The notes below the pieces were generated by a model. That model was not told the DNA's origin. It worked only from the letters and a program-made list of their open reading frames with translations, and ran no database searches. Both the position numbers and the translations under genes were made by a program. Source: Paracyclopina nana (Eukaryota; Arthropoda; Copepoda; Cyclopoida; Cyclopettidae). From it: a stretch of DNA of 64,000 bases. Numbering within the stretch: the first letter of the stretch is position 1; every line of letters starts with the position of its first letter. This document shows, piece by piece, positions 42,940 to 55,305 of the stretch. The stretch spans positions 816,001 through 880,000 of the forward strand of contig JAGUCH010000009.1 in the NCBI GenBank assembly GCA_019096065.1, given 5' to 3'.

Positions 42940-44506
42940 TTACTTGAATTTTTTGTGAACGAGCTGATAAAGCTCGTGGCGATTCAATCGCAACTTTTTC
43001 AGCTCCTGCACAAAACTGTCATTCAAGTGATCCATTCCACCAGCTTCCAAGAATTTGGAATAATCCTGGACCGTAGCAACGTTAGTATCGTTCCTCCAGG
43101 CTGGAATTATCTGTTTTAATATATATTTTTCATTAGGTTTCGGGTTGGGATTCCTAAACGAATACTTAAGTCTTGCCAACTCCCGCTCATCTGGAGTCAG
43201 TGCAGCATCACGCGGGTGACCCGAATTGTAATAAATAGGTAACTGTCTATTATATTTTCGTGTTACCATTGCCTTATAATCAACTTTAGGTTTGTCTCGT
43301 AGCCCTTTGCGGGGGCGTTGGAGAATCTTTATCGGCGGTGCTGCAGCCGCACTGTCCAGCAGAGAACCTTCAGGTGATTCGGATGCATCAGCCTTCCTAA
43401 GTGGTGATAGCAACTCTACATTCAGCGTGCCAGAACTAGAAGATCGTTATCATGTTGTAGTGTTTCAGTTTCATATATTTGTTCTATAGTAGGTGCCGAA
43501 GGCAATATACTACTCCTGTCTACACTATGTTCATCAGCTTCATCTTGCTTATCCTTTTTAGGGGACATAGAAAGTCTTTTCTTTAGTAGCTGGGAGCCTC
43601 GCTTAAAAGCGTCTATGAATCAATTTTTAGTGTCTGGTGAGAACTTTCTGTTCTCAGCCATTACTTTGGACAAAGTATCTTCGAAATCTTCCACAGACTC
43701 AAAGGTGTCCAACACATCAGCAATTGTAGGCTGGTACAATGGTTGGCTATCAATATAATCATCATCAATGAATTCACCCACATTTTCTAATGCAGTTGCG
43801 AGTGATTCAAGATCAGTGTCAAATTTGTCTCGAGTAATAAAGAGGAAGCCTCGCTTAAAACTTTCGATATGTCAGCTTCTTCCTGTTCTGGGCTTTAAGG
43901 ACTTGGGCGTGGTGACCTTCGGCCTCTAAACGCATGTGGGACCGGACTGACATAATCCTCTGACTGGTCAGATCCAACAGCATTAGTGGGAGTACTAATT
44001 TGGTCTTGACCTTGAGACAGAGAAGTTTTAGGCACTTCGAAGAATACTTTTCCTTTCTCTGCCAAATCTTTAAAAGTGAGTAAGTCCTCCGATTGGAGTG
44101 ACTTAAGCTCTTTATAAAGATCAGTCTTATATGTTTTGCTGCTGGACTCAATCAACTGATCGATGAGTTTATCAACTTTCTGCTCATCAGGAGAAAGACG
44201 CAAACCTTTTTCTATTGAACTCGTATTTGTTTAATTGTCATCAGGCGGCTTGGGTACATAATTATCCCATTGCTGCTTAACAATTTTACGGTTCTCATCT
44301 TGGATGCGAGGCACATCCGAAGGCTTGAACAAATCTGTAGCTTTCTTCCGTAAGATTGATCCCGAACGTGACAAGGTTTGGTGATTTCTTACTGTATAAG
44401 TTCCTAGTGAAGAAGTAGCAGTAATGAGCTCCTCAGTAGCATTCGAGGCCCATTCACTTTTTGCTTCATCTCGTGCAGCTATACTTTGTGAAACTTGGTT
44501 CCGCAA
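42940..44506 (-). pseudogene. 3' polyprotein region of the minus-strand retroelement
   Basis: The phase used by the integrase continues through stops at 44,534 and 44,231 to about 43,895; from there to 42,940 another phase is open with a TGA near 43,617 and further stops near 43,415. The protein is hydrophilic, Lys/Asp/Ser-rich, with no signal peptide, membrane segment or known domain, so it is not a typical envelope. It may be a spacer or an accessory protein. Confidence 0.45.
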
Positions 44507-44533
44507 AGCATACTCATTTACCTCATGCTTGTC

Positions 44534-45937
44534 TTACTCTAGGAATTCAAGCATCTCCTTTCTAGCAAGACGTTGTAACATCTTATCCGGAGTGTAAGGC
44601 CTCATGAGCAAATAGGTTATTTTTTCAGGCAGAAACTTATATAGCTCATGAAAACGATATAGTTTGATATGGTCCAAACTTACTTCACGGGTTAGTCCAT
44701 CATGTAGATATGGCTTTACCGTGACAGTAGAGTGAGAACCCACATCAACCACCTCAAATAAATCCTGCATGAATTTGTAACCATGCTTGTTTATCGGGTG
44801 TTTTATGACAAGAACCAATGAGCCAATCTTGCGCTTAAAAGAAGGCCTTTCGGTAGCTTTCATCAGTTCCAATCATCTCTGTTCTTCCTCATCATACTTC
44901 CTTATGACATCTTGCCACTCAGCTTTATGTATGATGTCCTCGCTTTCGCTCAAAATCTCAAAGACATCACGGCCAAGGTGATAACCTGGCATTTTGTCAA
45001 AAAATAACGAAAATGGGGTAGGTATTATCTTAACCCCATTTGTATCAGTATACGATAAATACGTTAGTGGACGATTGTTTATAGCATATACAGACAATTT
45101 AAATACTTCACTCATCGGCCTTTTGTAAGACTTTGAGTTAAGTATTAACGCATTTCTAAATACTCGTACACTGTTTTTTGCATATGCATTCGAGTGCTTA
45201 TTTGGAGACAGCGTTCTATATTGACTCAGTTCCTGTATTTTATACTTGTCAATCAGGCGCTGGAGAGCATGGTTACTTGTAAGCTGTGCACCATTATCTG
45301 CTAATAAGGTTTTTGGTACACCAAACAAGGATGTAACTTCTTCCATAGCGTTAGCCACTTCTCTATAGGTAGAGTTTAGCAGTGGTTATGCTATAATCAT
45401 TTTAGAGTAAACATCAATAATGACTAAGCATACTTTTGCATCCTTGCCTTTGACCAAAGTTTCGGCAAAGTGAGCAAGATCAATCATGACAAGGTCAAAA
45501 GGCCTGTCCGGAATACGGAACCGGCCTTTCCCAAAAAAACGTGAGTTGGCCTGCCTATATAAAGCACAATGCATACACGCACCCACTATAATTCTACTTA
45601 TTCTTGCAGAATAAGTCGAGAACATAGATTGGGTAAATAAATGCGAGACCACGGTCAACCTGTCAACCTCATCATCATTCTTATGATGGGCATGAAGAAT
45701 AGTGGAAGTGTCATCATGAACAAACAGCACTCTAACTGATACGATCTTGGGTCGCTGCCTTAGGGGGGTTGCTGACCCGCCCTGTGTGGCTTGGGCGACC
45801 GCTGCTCGAGGCCGCCGATCGTGACATGCGTGGGTGTGGCCGACCCGGCAGTTCACTGCACAGGTATTCGAATTGAGTTGGGAGCATGAAAATGAGCGGC
45901 GGATCAATCGTGTTGATCGCGTTTGATTTATTAGCAT
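44534..45937 (-). pseudogene. Retroelement integrase (minus strand)
   Basis: One phase throughout, interrupted by TAA at 45,386 and TGA at 44,873 and ending at TAA 44,534. An HHCC-like zinc segment (HAHH...CMHC) lies near 45,600-45,700; the core has Asp in DLVMIDLAHFAE, then LLADNGAQL with the second Asp, while the usual Glu position after it reads KHSNAYAKN, so the Glu is not evident. The C-terminal part has a beta-rich KFMQDLFEVVDVG segment. Sequence above about 45,740 in the same frame belongs to an unrelated GC-rich segment. Confidence 0.7.
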
Positions 45938-46689
45938 TCGCTATGTGTGTACAGTGACTAGTTATCATATAGTGGCTCGTTGCATCCTTCTGCTGAGTGA
46001 TGCAATGCCTACTGTATTACACGCTTCCGGTGACCCAGGGGTTGGTGGCCTCCTTCTCAAGGGCGCCCCCGGCCTCGACGCGGAAACGGTCCTGGTGTAT
46101 GGAACCAGGGGGCACAACATCCGCACTCAGTGTCTCCATGGACGACGCGGTGACGGGATCTGCTGCCCAAGTTGCTCCCGCTCGTGAGCTTTGGTAGCCT
46201 CGGCTACCGCAGCCTCAGCGAGGGTGAGGTTGATGTTCGTGGCATGCTTTCAGCCGGATTGCGTGAGTGGTGGTCACAACCACAGCAGCCTCGAGCCTTG
46301 GAGGCGAGGTGTAAGGGATGTTCGTGGCATGCTTTCAGCCTGAACGCACCAATATTATTGCTTCCTGTTCCCGATCTTGATCTGGTTGTTGTCGAAAACG
46401 ACCTCCTTGTATGAACTTTTCCGGGAGTGGAGGCGGGAGCAAAGGCGTCACGTGATTTGCAGTACTCGAAGAGTTGTCCTCAGCACCGCGCCAATTTGTA
46501 GGGGTTCAAACACTCTTGAGACCAATGCGCTACGCCATATGAACTTGTAGACCTTACTGCGTATTAGGGAATATATTGTCAAGCTGTTCGCTCGAGCATG
46601 GTCGTTTATTTACTGTCCGCATACAATCATAGTAATCGCCCCGGGAGGGAGGTGAGAGCGCAGGCACGCAGGCTCAGGATCCTGCTACA
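45740..46689 (-). other. GC-rich segment with LTR-like 3' end replacing the RT region
   Basis: It separates the post-protease region from the integrase. On the minus strand, 46,689-46,497 begins TGTAGCAGG and ends CCCCTACA (TG...CA, 193 bases) and is followed by AATTGGCGCGGTGC, which looks like a primer-binding site. The rest (46,496-45,740) is GC-rich, with GATGTTCGTGGCATGCTTTC repeated at about 46,233 and 46,317. No coding domain and no second LTR were found. Confidence 0.4.
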
Positions 46690-47072
46690 GAATTGATTCA
46701 TTAAAGGTGTGCATATCAGTAAATGCATATCCATTTATATCAACGAACTGCACCAGTATGTACGTGTCAATATAATCACAGTAACATGTATTCATTACAT
46801 GTCGCAATGATCTTAAACTAAGGTTTAATTTATGCGCATTACTGGTAGGTTTGTAACCTTGCTTTTTTACAATGTTAGCTTTTCCTATGATGGAATGAGC
46901 CTCAATGTATATTGGTTCATCTGATTTGTTACCTATCTGCACTGGGAATATGCCTTTTCTGGACACAGAAGTGACACATCCCTCAGCAGTAGTACTAAGA
47001 TAATCTTCATCCGGACTAAATTCCAAACACTTGTCATGGAAGCTAGAATAAATATTTCTATATTTTAGTCTT
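46690..47072 (-). pseudogene. Post-protease pol fragment of the minus-strand retroelement
   Basis: The open frame continues the protein that stops at the GTTCC target site at 56,580. It contains segments such as FPVQIGNKSDEPIYIEAHS, of the type lying between protease and reverse transcriptase in gypsy-like elements. It ends at 46,690 against the GC-rich segment, before any RT motif. Confidence 0.55.
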
Positions 47073-47077
47073 GTTCC

Positions 47078-47372
47078 TGTTGTATCACGTTGAAGCATAC
47101 TTCCCTATATTGACTCTCACGTGTATTATAGCTAGTAGATACTCCCTCTTGTTACCCCAGCGCGCGCGTGCATTCATTCTTTCTGTTTTGCTTACAGCTT
47201 ACACGTAAAATACACTCAGTACACATCTCGTATCAAAGTGGATACGTTCGCCTCGATCTGGTAGAGCTCGGGGTAGGAGGGCGCACGGTTTCCTGGTACA
47301 AGACCAGGGATCCCACCGACGTAGCTCGAGTAGTAGTGCCTTAAGTGTCACCCACGAGGTCGGGGTCCACCA
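47078..47372 (+). repeat. 5' LTR of gypsy element
   Basis: Starts TGTTGTATCA and ends GGTCCACCA; matched by 56,281-56,575. Followed at once by TGGCGTCGATTCTC, the likely primer-binding site. A 65-base spaced repeat (AGAAGCAGCCGAAGAAGGTTT) occurs twice in the leader (47,436 and 47,502). Confidence 0.95.
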
Positions 47373-47528
47373 TGGCGTCGATTCTCAGTCTCTTTGCATA
47401 AGAGGCCCTTTCCTGTGAAGAGGGAAGGTTTGAGAAGCAGCCGAAGAAGGTTTGTGAGTGGAACAAGTCCTCCACCCTTGGCAGCATCACGACAACAGTG
47501 TGAGAAGCAGCCGAAGAAGGTTTTGTGA

Positions 47529-49393
47529 GTGGAATTGTGGAATTGCCAGGACTCAATTAAAAGTGCTGGTGAAGAAGAGTGGCATGCTGCAGATCAGAAC
47601 GTATTTGCAGCACTTCAAAGGCAAGTGAAAGCCTTAGAAGAAGCCAAAGAAGAAGCGGAGGGCCCCGAAGATACGCTTTTGGCAGCCACAAATAGTGACG
47701 AGGACACATTTGACACAAGTGTGGTCAGAGCAAATTTAGCGATGACCGAGAAGGAGATTCCAACTGACTTGCAATTGGCAATCAGAAAGCTTTCCGAAGC
47801 CAGAGGTACAAGAGCACTCGAGGACCTCACCAAACAAATACATAGTCTCAATGGACACAAGAGTTGGTTGTCCAGGCACATGAATGCCGGAGAGAAGCTA
47901 TGCGAGGCCCTGGAAAGGCAGAAGGATATTTCAGTTTCAGAAGCAAAAGAGCTCCAGAAGCTGAAACAAAAGTTGGTCGACCAGGAGAATAGCATCATGC
48001 AGATTTTAAATAACCTGCCGGACGAGACCCGAGTCACACAAGCTGACAAGGTCAAGGAGATGTTCGAGAGAAAGGATGCCCTGGAATTAAAAGCACTGGC
48101 AATCACAGGCCAGTACGAAAAGGCCAATCCAACTGCAATATCGGCATCAAGTGCCCCGGCATCAGAGGACAGAAAAATTGTCAAGCCGGATGCAAATTTG
48201 AAGCCAAAAACGCTGAAGACTGGTGCAACATCTATTGAGCTGCAGGTTATCTTGAGGACTTGGAAGACTTATGTACAAGAGTCAGAGATCCAGAAGAAGT
48301 CCATCGATGCCCAGCACACTTACAGTCTGGTAAGATTTCAGCAAAGTTGAGTGCGGAATCACCCCTATTCATACAAGATGAAAATGCGGGCACTCCTTGG
48401 ATCCTTTCAATGGAGAGGATCGTAGTAAATGAGTTCCAGCTGGCGTTTCCATTGTCTAAGAGAAGACTGGAGTGCTTTTGTCACAAAAGTACAAACCCAA
48501 GCGAGCTGCATGGAACGAGTTGGGCTGCATTTGAGCTGAAATGCAAAGCAGCCGAGTTTGAGAGCATGGACATAGAGACGGTAATGAAGTACCTCTATAT
48601 GAGCTCTCTAGCTAATAAAGCCTTACAGAAAGAGCTTATCAAGGCCAACAACTTAGCTGGCGGCAAAGCAACGATGGAAGAGCTCAAATCGGCTGGCAAT
48701 ATGTATGATGTTAATACAGCCACCGAAGAGGGTTACGAGAACCCTACCGTGAAGAAGGCTGGGCCTACTGCTTATCGCAAGAAAAAGGCCATGGGCTCGA
48801 ATGCTGGGGCTGAGGCCGCAGGTTCAAGCCAGAAGAAGAAGCATGGAGGTTGCTTTGAATGCGGAAGTAAAGAGCACCTCCGACCAAATTGTCCGAAGGC
48901 ACCAACCTGTCAATTTTGCAAGAAGAAGGGTCATGGGGCGGACAAATGCTTCAAGAAGAAAGGCAAGGGCGAGGGTGGCGAGAAGAAGCCGAACGGGAAC
49001 CCGACGAAAGCCATTAAAAAATTCACAGTTAAGTTGCCTTTGAGTTTTGATTTTTCTAGCACATTGGAGTGTAAAAACGCTATTGCTTGCAATGAGGCAA
49101 TACGCATTATGAAAAAATCAAAAGATAGATACTCTCTGCCGTTCATTTTTCAGAGTCGCATCAAGAGGATGGAGGAAGATGACGGAGGGGCAGGGGTTAT
49201 CAAGATGGCGAAGACCAAGAGCAGAAAAAAGAAGGAGATGCAGCAGAAGATCTCCAAGGCAGTGAGCGGGCTGCGGCCCTCATGCCTACCCAATGCTACC
49301 AGGGCACAGTGGGCCACGGAGACCCTTATTTCTCCATTTCAGCCAAATTATGAAATCCAGTTTCAGACACTTTTATATCTTAAAATAGTTTGA
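47529..49393 (+). pseudogene. Gypsy gag, frame shifted once
   Basis: Two overlapping frames: 47529-48350 (coiled-coil, Glu/Lys-rich) and 48260-49393. The second has a gag core (FELKCKAAEFESMDIE, then LANKALQKELIKANN) and two perfect CCHC knuckles (CFECGSKEHLRPNC and CQFCKKKGHGADKC) followed by a Lys/Gly-rich stretch. The shift lies between 48,260 and 48,350. The part after about 49,340 and the AT-rich stretch 49,394-49,880 do not look like gag and may be an insertion or decayed spacer. Confidence 0.85.
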
Positions 49394-49880
49394 ATGGGTT
49401 CTTGGTGATCAGAAATGACCATTTAAAAGGCTCTAAATTCAATTCGATTTATGAATTGGTGATCATTTTTGAGAAGCATCCCAAATTTGCCAAAAAAGTC
49501 AAAGCAAAAAGAAATGTCAAAAAGTGGCTACAAGTGGCTACTGTTCCCTTAGAACTTCAATTTTTTTGTTGTTGAAGCCTTAAATTAGAGTTAGTTTAAG
49601 TATTTTAGGCCTCAAGAGAACAGGATTTAATTAAAAATAAGGGTCAAAATTGACCCTAAAAGATGACTCTTCTATTTGCATGTAAAACTAAACTAAATAT
49701 TAGCAGAACTTTTTAAGTCCATGGTTGTCCAGCCCATAACACTGTCAAATCAGAGGAAAAATAATATAAAAAGGGTTGGATATCAAAAAAAGTGCGTGCA
49801 TTTGCGTAAGACTTTGCTAGAAAGAGTCAAAAGTTCCAGTTTTACAGTAATATTTGGAGCTTCGTTAATGCGCTGCCGAT

Positions 49881-52800
49881 TTGACGAAAAATCATAAATG
49901 GAGGAAAATACTTCTACGGGACCCACTGTGCAGGGTCACATCATCAAGGCCAACTCCCAAGGCCAAACTATTATTTTGCCCTGAGATAGGGTCTTCTTTC
50001 TCTACGTATTGCCTGCCAGATACTGAAGCAACCATTACTGTGGTTGATGAGAAAGTTGCAGCGGACATGGGGATGCCAATATATCCCAATCCGGAGACCG
50101 TCAGGAGCGTTGATGGCACCAAAGTGAAGACAAGCCGAACATGTGAGATTGCAATATCACGTGGCATGAAAGTGGTCGTAGTAACCAATGCAGTGGTTGC
50201 TTCACTTAGTGATGATGAAGAGGTGATTGTCGACTGGCAGACACTGGAGATTTTAGACGTGGTTGGCCTAAATATTAGCTCCACGGCAATTGCAGCAACA
50301 ACTATGGATATGACTCTGGAGAGCTTGAAGCTCAAGTATGCAGAGGTCTTTGCAGACAAGCTTGACAAAACCAGGTTTATGAAGGGTGAACCCATGAAGA
50401 TCCACCTAGTGGATGGGGACATAAAACCTATGAGGATCTCTTCAACCAATGCCATACCGGTGCATCTCAAAGCAGCGGCAGATAAGTGCATTAAGGATTT
50501 GGAGGATGCCGACATTGTCAAGAAGCTGAAGCCAGGGGAGATGACAGATTGGACCTCTAGAGGTTTCTTTGTCATCAAGTCTGATGGGAAATCAGTCCGG
50601 TTGGTTACGGACTTTGTTCAGCTGAACAAGTACTTGAAGAGACCAACCCACCCCTTTACGTCTGCATTCCATTTGTTGAAGAGCATCCCTGCAAAGGCTC
50701 AGTGGTTTGTGGTCGGAGACTGTGCGCAGGGATACCACCAGATCAAGTTGGAAGAAAAGTCATCCTACTTGACTACATTTTTGCTACCACAGGGAAGATT
50801 CCGTTATGTGAGAGCTCCCATGGGGCTCACATCTTCTAGTGATGAGTGGTGCTGCAGGAGTGACTGGCCTGAACGGAAAGGGAGTCAAATTGGTCGATGA
50901 TGTCCTCATCTGGGGGGAAACAGAGCAGGAAGCCCTGCACAATCTGGATGTCCTCCTCAGCAACTGCAAAACCTATGGTGTCAGCTTATCACCCAAAAAG
51001 CTGCACATGGGTGAACGTGTCCAGTTTGCTGGATTCATGGTCAGCAAGAATGGTGTAGAACCACATGATGACAACTTGAAAGCAATCAGGGAGTACCCAA
51101 GGCCAGCCAACCAGTCGGATGTGCGAAGCTTTTTGGGATTGGCTCAAACTTTAGGAAGTTTCTTGCCTGATTTGGCCCACATGTCAGCTTCATTGAGGGA
51201 GCTAACCAAGGCCAAAGTTCAGTTTCAGTGGTTACCAAGACACGAAGAAGACTTCAACCAGCTGAAGAAGATCCTGACCGGACCTTTGTTGGTGAAGCAT
51301 TTCGATGTCAACAAGACCACAGTGTTGACAACGGATGCCAGCAGGTTATATGGCATCGGCTACATTCTAACTCAGTATGACCCAAAAGACCCGGACAGGA
51401 GCTATCTGATTACCTGTGGGTCCAAGGTCAACTCCTCTGCTGAGAAGAATTATGCAACTATTGAGCTGGAGTTGCTGGGAATAGTCTATGGATGTGAGAA
51501 GAGCTCACATTTTCTGCATGGCTGCCCAAAATTTTTGGTGAAGACTGACCACAAGCCTTTACTTGGTATTATGAAGAAGGACATGGCAGAGATCACAAAC
51601 TCCAGGCTCCTGAGGCTTAGGGAGAGGCTACTACCGTTCAACTTCGATTTGGTCTACCTTGAGGGGAAGTTAAACTTCATTGCAGATGCCTTGTCAAGAC
51701 ATCCCATTAACTTCTCAGATGACCACCCAGACGCTGAAGAAACAGAAACTTTGAAGAACTCAAAGATCAGTGTAATTTCAGCACTCTCTGTCTCAGCACA
51801 AGAAGATCCGGCATTCCAAGAAATCCATGATGCAGCAAAAGCTGACAAGGAGTATCAGGATCTAGTTGAGGCCATCCAGGAAGACCTTAATCATCATAAG
51901 AAGAAGGGTGTGGCCATTCATGCATTAAAGCTGGTGCCCCAAAACCTTTGGGGGCAGCTTTCGGTCCAAGATGGAATGGTTGTCATTGATGGGAAATGTG
52001 TCTTCGTACCAAAAGAAGCACGATCATTCATCTTGAGGACTCTTCATATTGCGCATCCTGGGCAAACGAAGAGCCTGGCTACGGCCAGACAATTCTACTA
52101 TTGGAGTGGTATGACTAAGGATATCAGACAATCAGTAGAAGAGTGCGAAATGTGCCAAAAGTACATGGCCTCTTTACCGCATGATGAAGAAGGCGAGAAC
52201 ATGGTACCAACAGCCCCAATGCAGAGTATTGCAATGGATTTGGGCCATCATGAAGGGGCAGACTATTTAATAGTTGTGGACACCTTCAGTGGTTGGCCTT
52301 GGATTTTCAAGATGGTAAGATACACTAGTGAGGAAATCATCAAGAAGTTGACGAAGAGATCCGACAATGCTGGATGCTTCACCTCTCATGAAATGCGTGA
52401 GTTTTGTAAAGAGCATGGCATAATTGCCACCACCAGCAGCCCTTATCACCACGAGTCCAATGGGACCGCGGAAGCTAGTGTGAAAAACATGAAAAGGCTG
52501 GTTATGAAAATCAAGACCCTAAGGGAGATGAATGCCGCTGTGCTGGAATTTCAAAATCTGGCACGAGCAGACGGCAAATCCCCCGTGAAGATGTTTTTGG
52601 GCCGTCATTTAAGGACGAAATTACCAATCTTGCATTAGATGACAAAGCTTGAGATGCCAGAACCCAGAGCTGAAAAGCAATTGCCAAACGAGATCATTCC
52701 AGATTTCAAGGTGGGGGAAAAAGTGTGCATGCAAAATGCACTTACTAAGCTATGGGAGGAGTTTGGAGTCATCCTCGAAGTTCGGCATTCCGGTAGAAGC

Positions 52801-52899
52801 TACGTCATCAAAAAAGATGATGGCGTGATCAGTGTGAGGAATAAGCGCTTCTTACGCAAGCACAAGACGGCTGACCTCGATGCAAATGCATCGTTATGA
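49881..52899 (+). pseudogene. Gypsy pol (protease, RT, RNase H, integrase), broken
   Basis: Protease: CLPDTEATITVV, with the DTG triad changed to DTE. RT fingers and palm run to 50,900, then the frame shifts near 50,850 and continues with KLVDDVLIWG (the YxDD motif as LVDD). RNase H: TTDAS, IELELLGIVYG and KTDHKPLLG. Integrase: HHCC zinc segment (HIAHPGQTK...CEMCQKY), Asp in IAMDLG, Asp in SDNAGCF, Glu in HHESNGTAEASV. A TAG at 52,636 precedes the C-terminal beta domain (to 52,899). The nested transposon begins 75 bases later. Confidence 0.92.
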
Positions 52900-52974
52900 C
52901 TAGTAAGTAAAGCACCTCACTCAACGCCCAGCATCAAAAAAAATTGTCCCCCTGTAAATTGCACCTGGTCGGAG

Positions 52975-54670
52975 CCCCACAAAACAAATCCGCAAACCAT
53001 ACCGATTTGATCCTAATTTAGTACGTATTTTTGATCGGTATTCTTGCTACAAGAATATACCTAAAAGCGTAACGCAACCGTTTCATAAAATTTTTGCGAA
53101 ATCCTGATCTCTAAAACTTATCGCTTTCAACTTGATTTCATTTTTATTTTATCCTATGGTATGCGTGTGTGAAAATAATACATGAATTTTTTTGTTTCAT
53201 AAGTTATTATAGATAGTATTTATAATTTAATTTATAAATTAATAGTATTGAATCTGTTTTAAAAGTGTTTTCATCTATTAAAAGACTTATTTAAAAATAA
53301 TTTTTTTTTGACAAATTTCGAATCTGCTATGCCTATTTTATAGGTATTTATTGTCAATTTTTCTTGTTTTATAGGTATGTACTATACTTTTTAAAAAATT
53401 AACAAGTAAATTAAATCAAATTGAAACAAAATAAATCTAGACATAGTTGACATTTCCATGTACTTTTTTAAGGTGTTACATACATTAAAGGGGGATATAA
53501 GACCGATTTTAATTCACAACTAAATAACAAGATACAATTCATACAATTCCTGAAAAACAACTATGTTACAAAATGTTTTGAATTTTAATGTGAGCCTGAA
53601 ATTTGTAGGCTCTCTCCACACTAAAGACCCATTTTATATGTAAGTCTTTAGACATAGAAAGTTCTGATTTGGAAAAAATAGAGTGGACTTAAGTGATTGT
53701 GGTACATGTAAAAAAATATTGAAATATTCTAAAAATCTCAGTTTTTGTATAAAAACTGAGGTTCATGATACTTACTAACTCACTTTTCATGTTGTTCCAA
53801 ACGACATCTATTAATGAGGATTTTTGAAATCTTAAAACCATTCAAAGTTATTGATTAGAACAATTTCACAAATTATTGAATTGCAAGCAGAGCCATCTCT
53901 GAACAGTTTACTAAGTTCAATTTAAGAAAACAGATAAAATACAGACTTATTAAGTCTGAGAAATATACCTTAACACCGGACTTAGTATATGTGCAGATAG
54001 CAGTGCCAAATAGCAGCACATGGTTCTTGGAGGGTAGTCATAACTGTAGATAGTGTCGATTAAGAAGATGGATTTTTTGGAGTAACGAAATGAAGTCAAT
54101 CTACATTTAGTACTAACCTATTAAATTACGAGAGTGGGCATTTAACAGGGATAAAATATACAAAAAATAATTAATGAAATAATTTTGAAGTTGTCTTTGA
54201 ATTCATACTTATAAAAGTAAACTATTTGGCATTAGTATTCATTTCATTTAAACAATTATCATTAGCATGGAAGCATATGAGTTGGGATAAAAATAAGTAT
54301 AAATTTTGTTACGATTAAATAACTAAAATATGCAATAAATATACTAAAAATAGGAACATTGATTTTTAGATTTATCAAAATTTTTTTTTGATAAATGACT
54401 TCATTATATGCTATAAAAGTCATATCAATTAGAAAATTAAAGATTAATGAAAATATGTTTAAGACTTCTAGTTCGTCGATTTGTCGCCATTTCGAATATT
54501 TTAAAATTGAATATCTCAAAGACTAATTATGATAGAGTGAAAAAAAAAAACTTGTGAGTACTCTATGGACATAGATGAATTGATGTGTGTCAAAATTAAT
54601 CAGTTTGGACATGGTTGATTTTCAAACTGGCTTTACAACACACTTACTACATACTTTTTGTTTTGTGGGG
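52975..54670. mobile_element. Non-autonomous DNA transposon (1.70 kb) in gypsy element
   Basis: Ends CCCCACAAAACAAA and TTTGTTTTGTGGGG, flanked by AG on both sides. It is nearly identical to 58,949-60,984 except for the latter's extra repeats. AT-rich; it carries no transposase, only an 85-codon frame shared by both copies with no known domain. Inserted between pol and the membrane-protein ORFs. Confidence 0.88.
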
Positions 54671-54678
54671 AGGTTATT

Positions 54679-55281
54679 ATGGGTTCAGGTCAAAGTACAA
54701 CCAACAGCGCTGACAAAGCGAAGACTCAGGTTGTCGATGAGACCAGCCACACTGGTATTAGACTTGCGGATATTTATATTATGGTCCCGCAAGGCTCCAG
54801 TGAAGAGGACAAGTCAGCTGCCGAGGCAACTGGCAGAGATGTCACGCATTGGATCTTCTATGGAGTGGCCTTTTGCGCTTTGATGGCTTTGCTATGGATC
54901 GGGCTCCGGCTCAGGAAATGGCGGAAGAAGGCCAGCGCGAGGAAAAGAGCCAGAGACTCACTATTGATCATGCACTCTCAAGCAGCTGCAAATGTGCAGC
55001 CACAGGTCTACCCCCAACAAGCCCCTGCCCCATATGGCTGTCCAGGCTATGTGTCACCCTATGTCACGCCCTTCGCCTCGACAATGTCCATCGCCCCGAC
55101 CCCTCATCCGATGGTTTACCAACTGTTTCCAGGAGTTGTACAGAGCTTGCCAAACATGGCTTATGGAGCCTCCCCGCTGGGAAGTTCACCAACGGTTTCG
55201 CATCCTGACTCACCCCCCTTGCCGGAGGAGGAGCAGAGACGGCGAAATTGTCTCTTTGCCATCTCTTACAACAATATCTAA
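54679..55281 (+). CDS. Gypsy accessory ORF: probable N-myristoylated single-pass membrane protein
   Basis: ATG at 54679, 200 residues. It begins MGSGQST, a good N-myristoylation site (Gly2, Ser6). One membrane segment (WIFYGVAFCALMALLWIGL) is followed by an Arg/Lys stop-transfer cluster and a Pro-rich tail of about 110 residues. No signal peptide, no furin site and no fusion peptide, so it is not a class I envelope. Position after pol is where envelope genes sit. Not recognised as a known family. Confidence 0.7.
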   Translation: MGSGQSTTNSADKAKTQVVDETSHTGIRLADIYIMVPQGSSEEDKSAAEATGRDVTHWIFYGVAFCALMALLWIGLRLRKWRKKASARKRARDSLLIMHSQAAANVQPQVYPQQAPAPYGCPGYVSPYVTPFASTMSIAPTPHPMVYQLFPGVVQSLPNMAYGASPLGSSPTVSHPDSPPLPEEEQRRRNCLFAISYNNI

Positions 55282-55305
55282 AGTGTTTTTCTCTTTGTTG
55301 CAGGC

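Noticed and set aside
54679-55281. Retroviral envelope gene in the gypsy element
   Set aside because: No signal peptide, cleavage site, fusion peptide or Cys pattern; a myristoylation start instead points to a cytosolic N-terminus.
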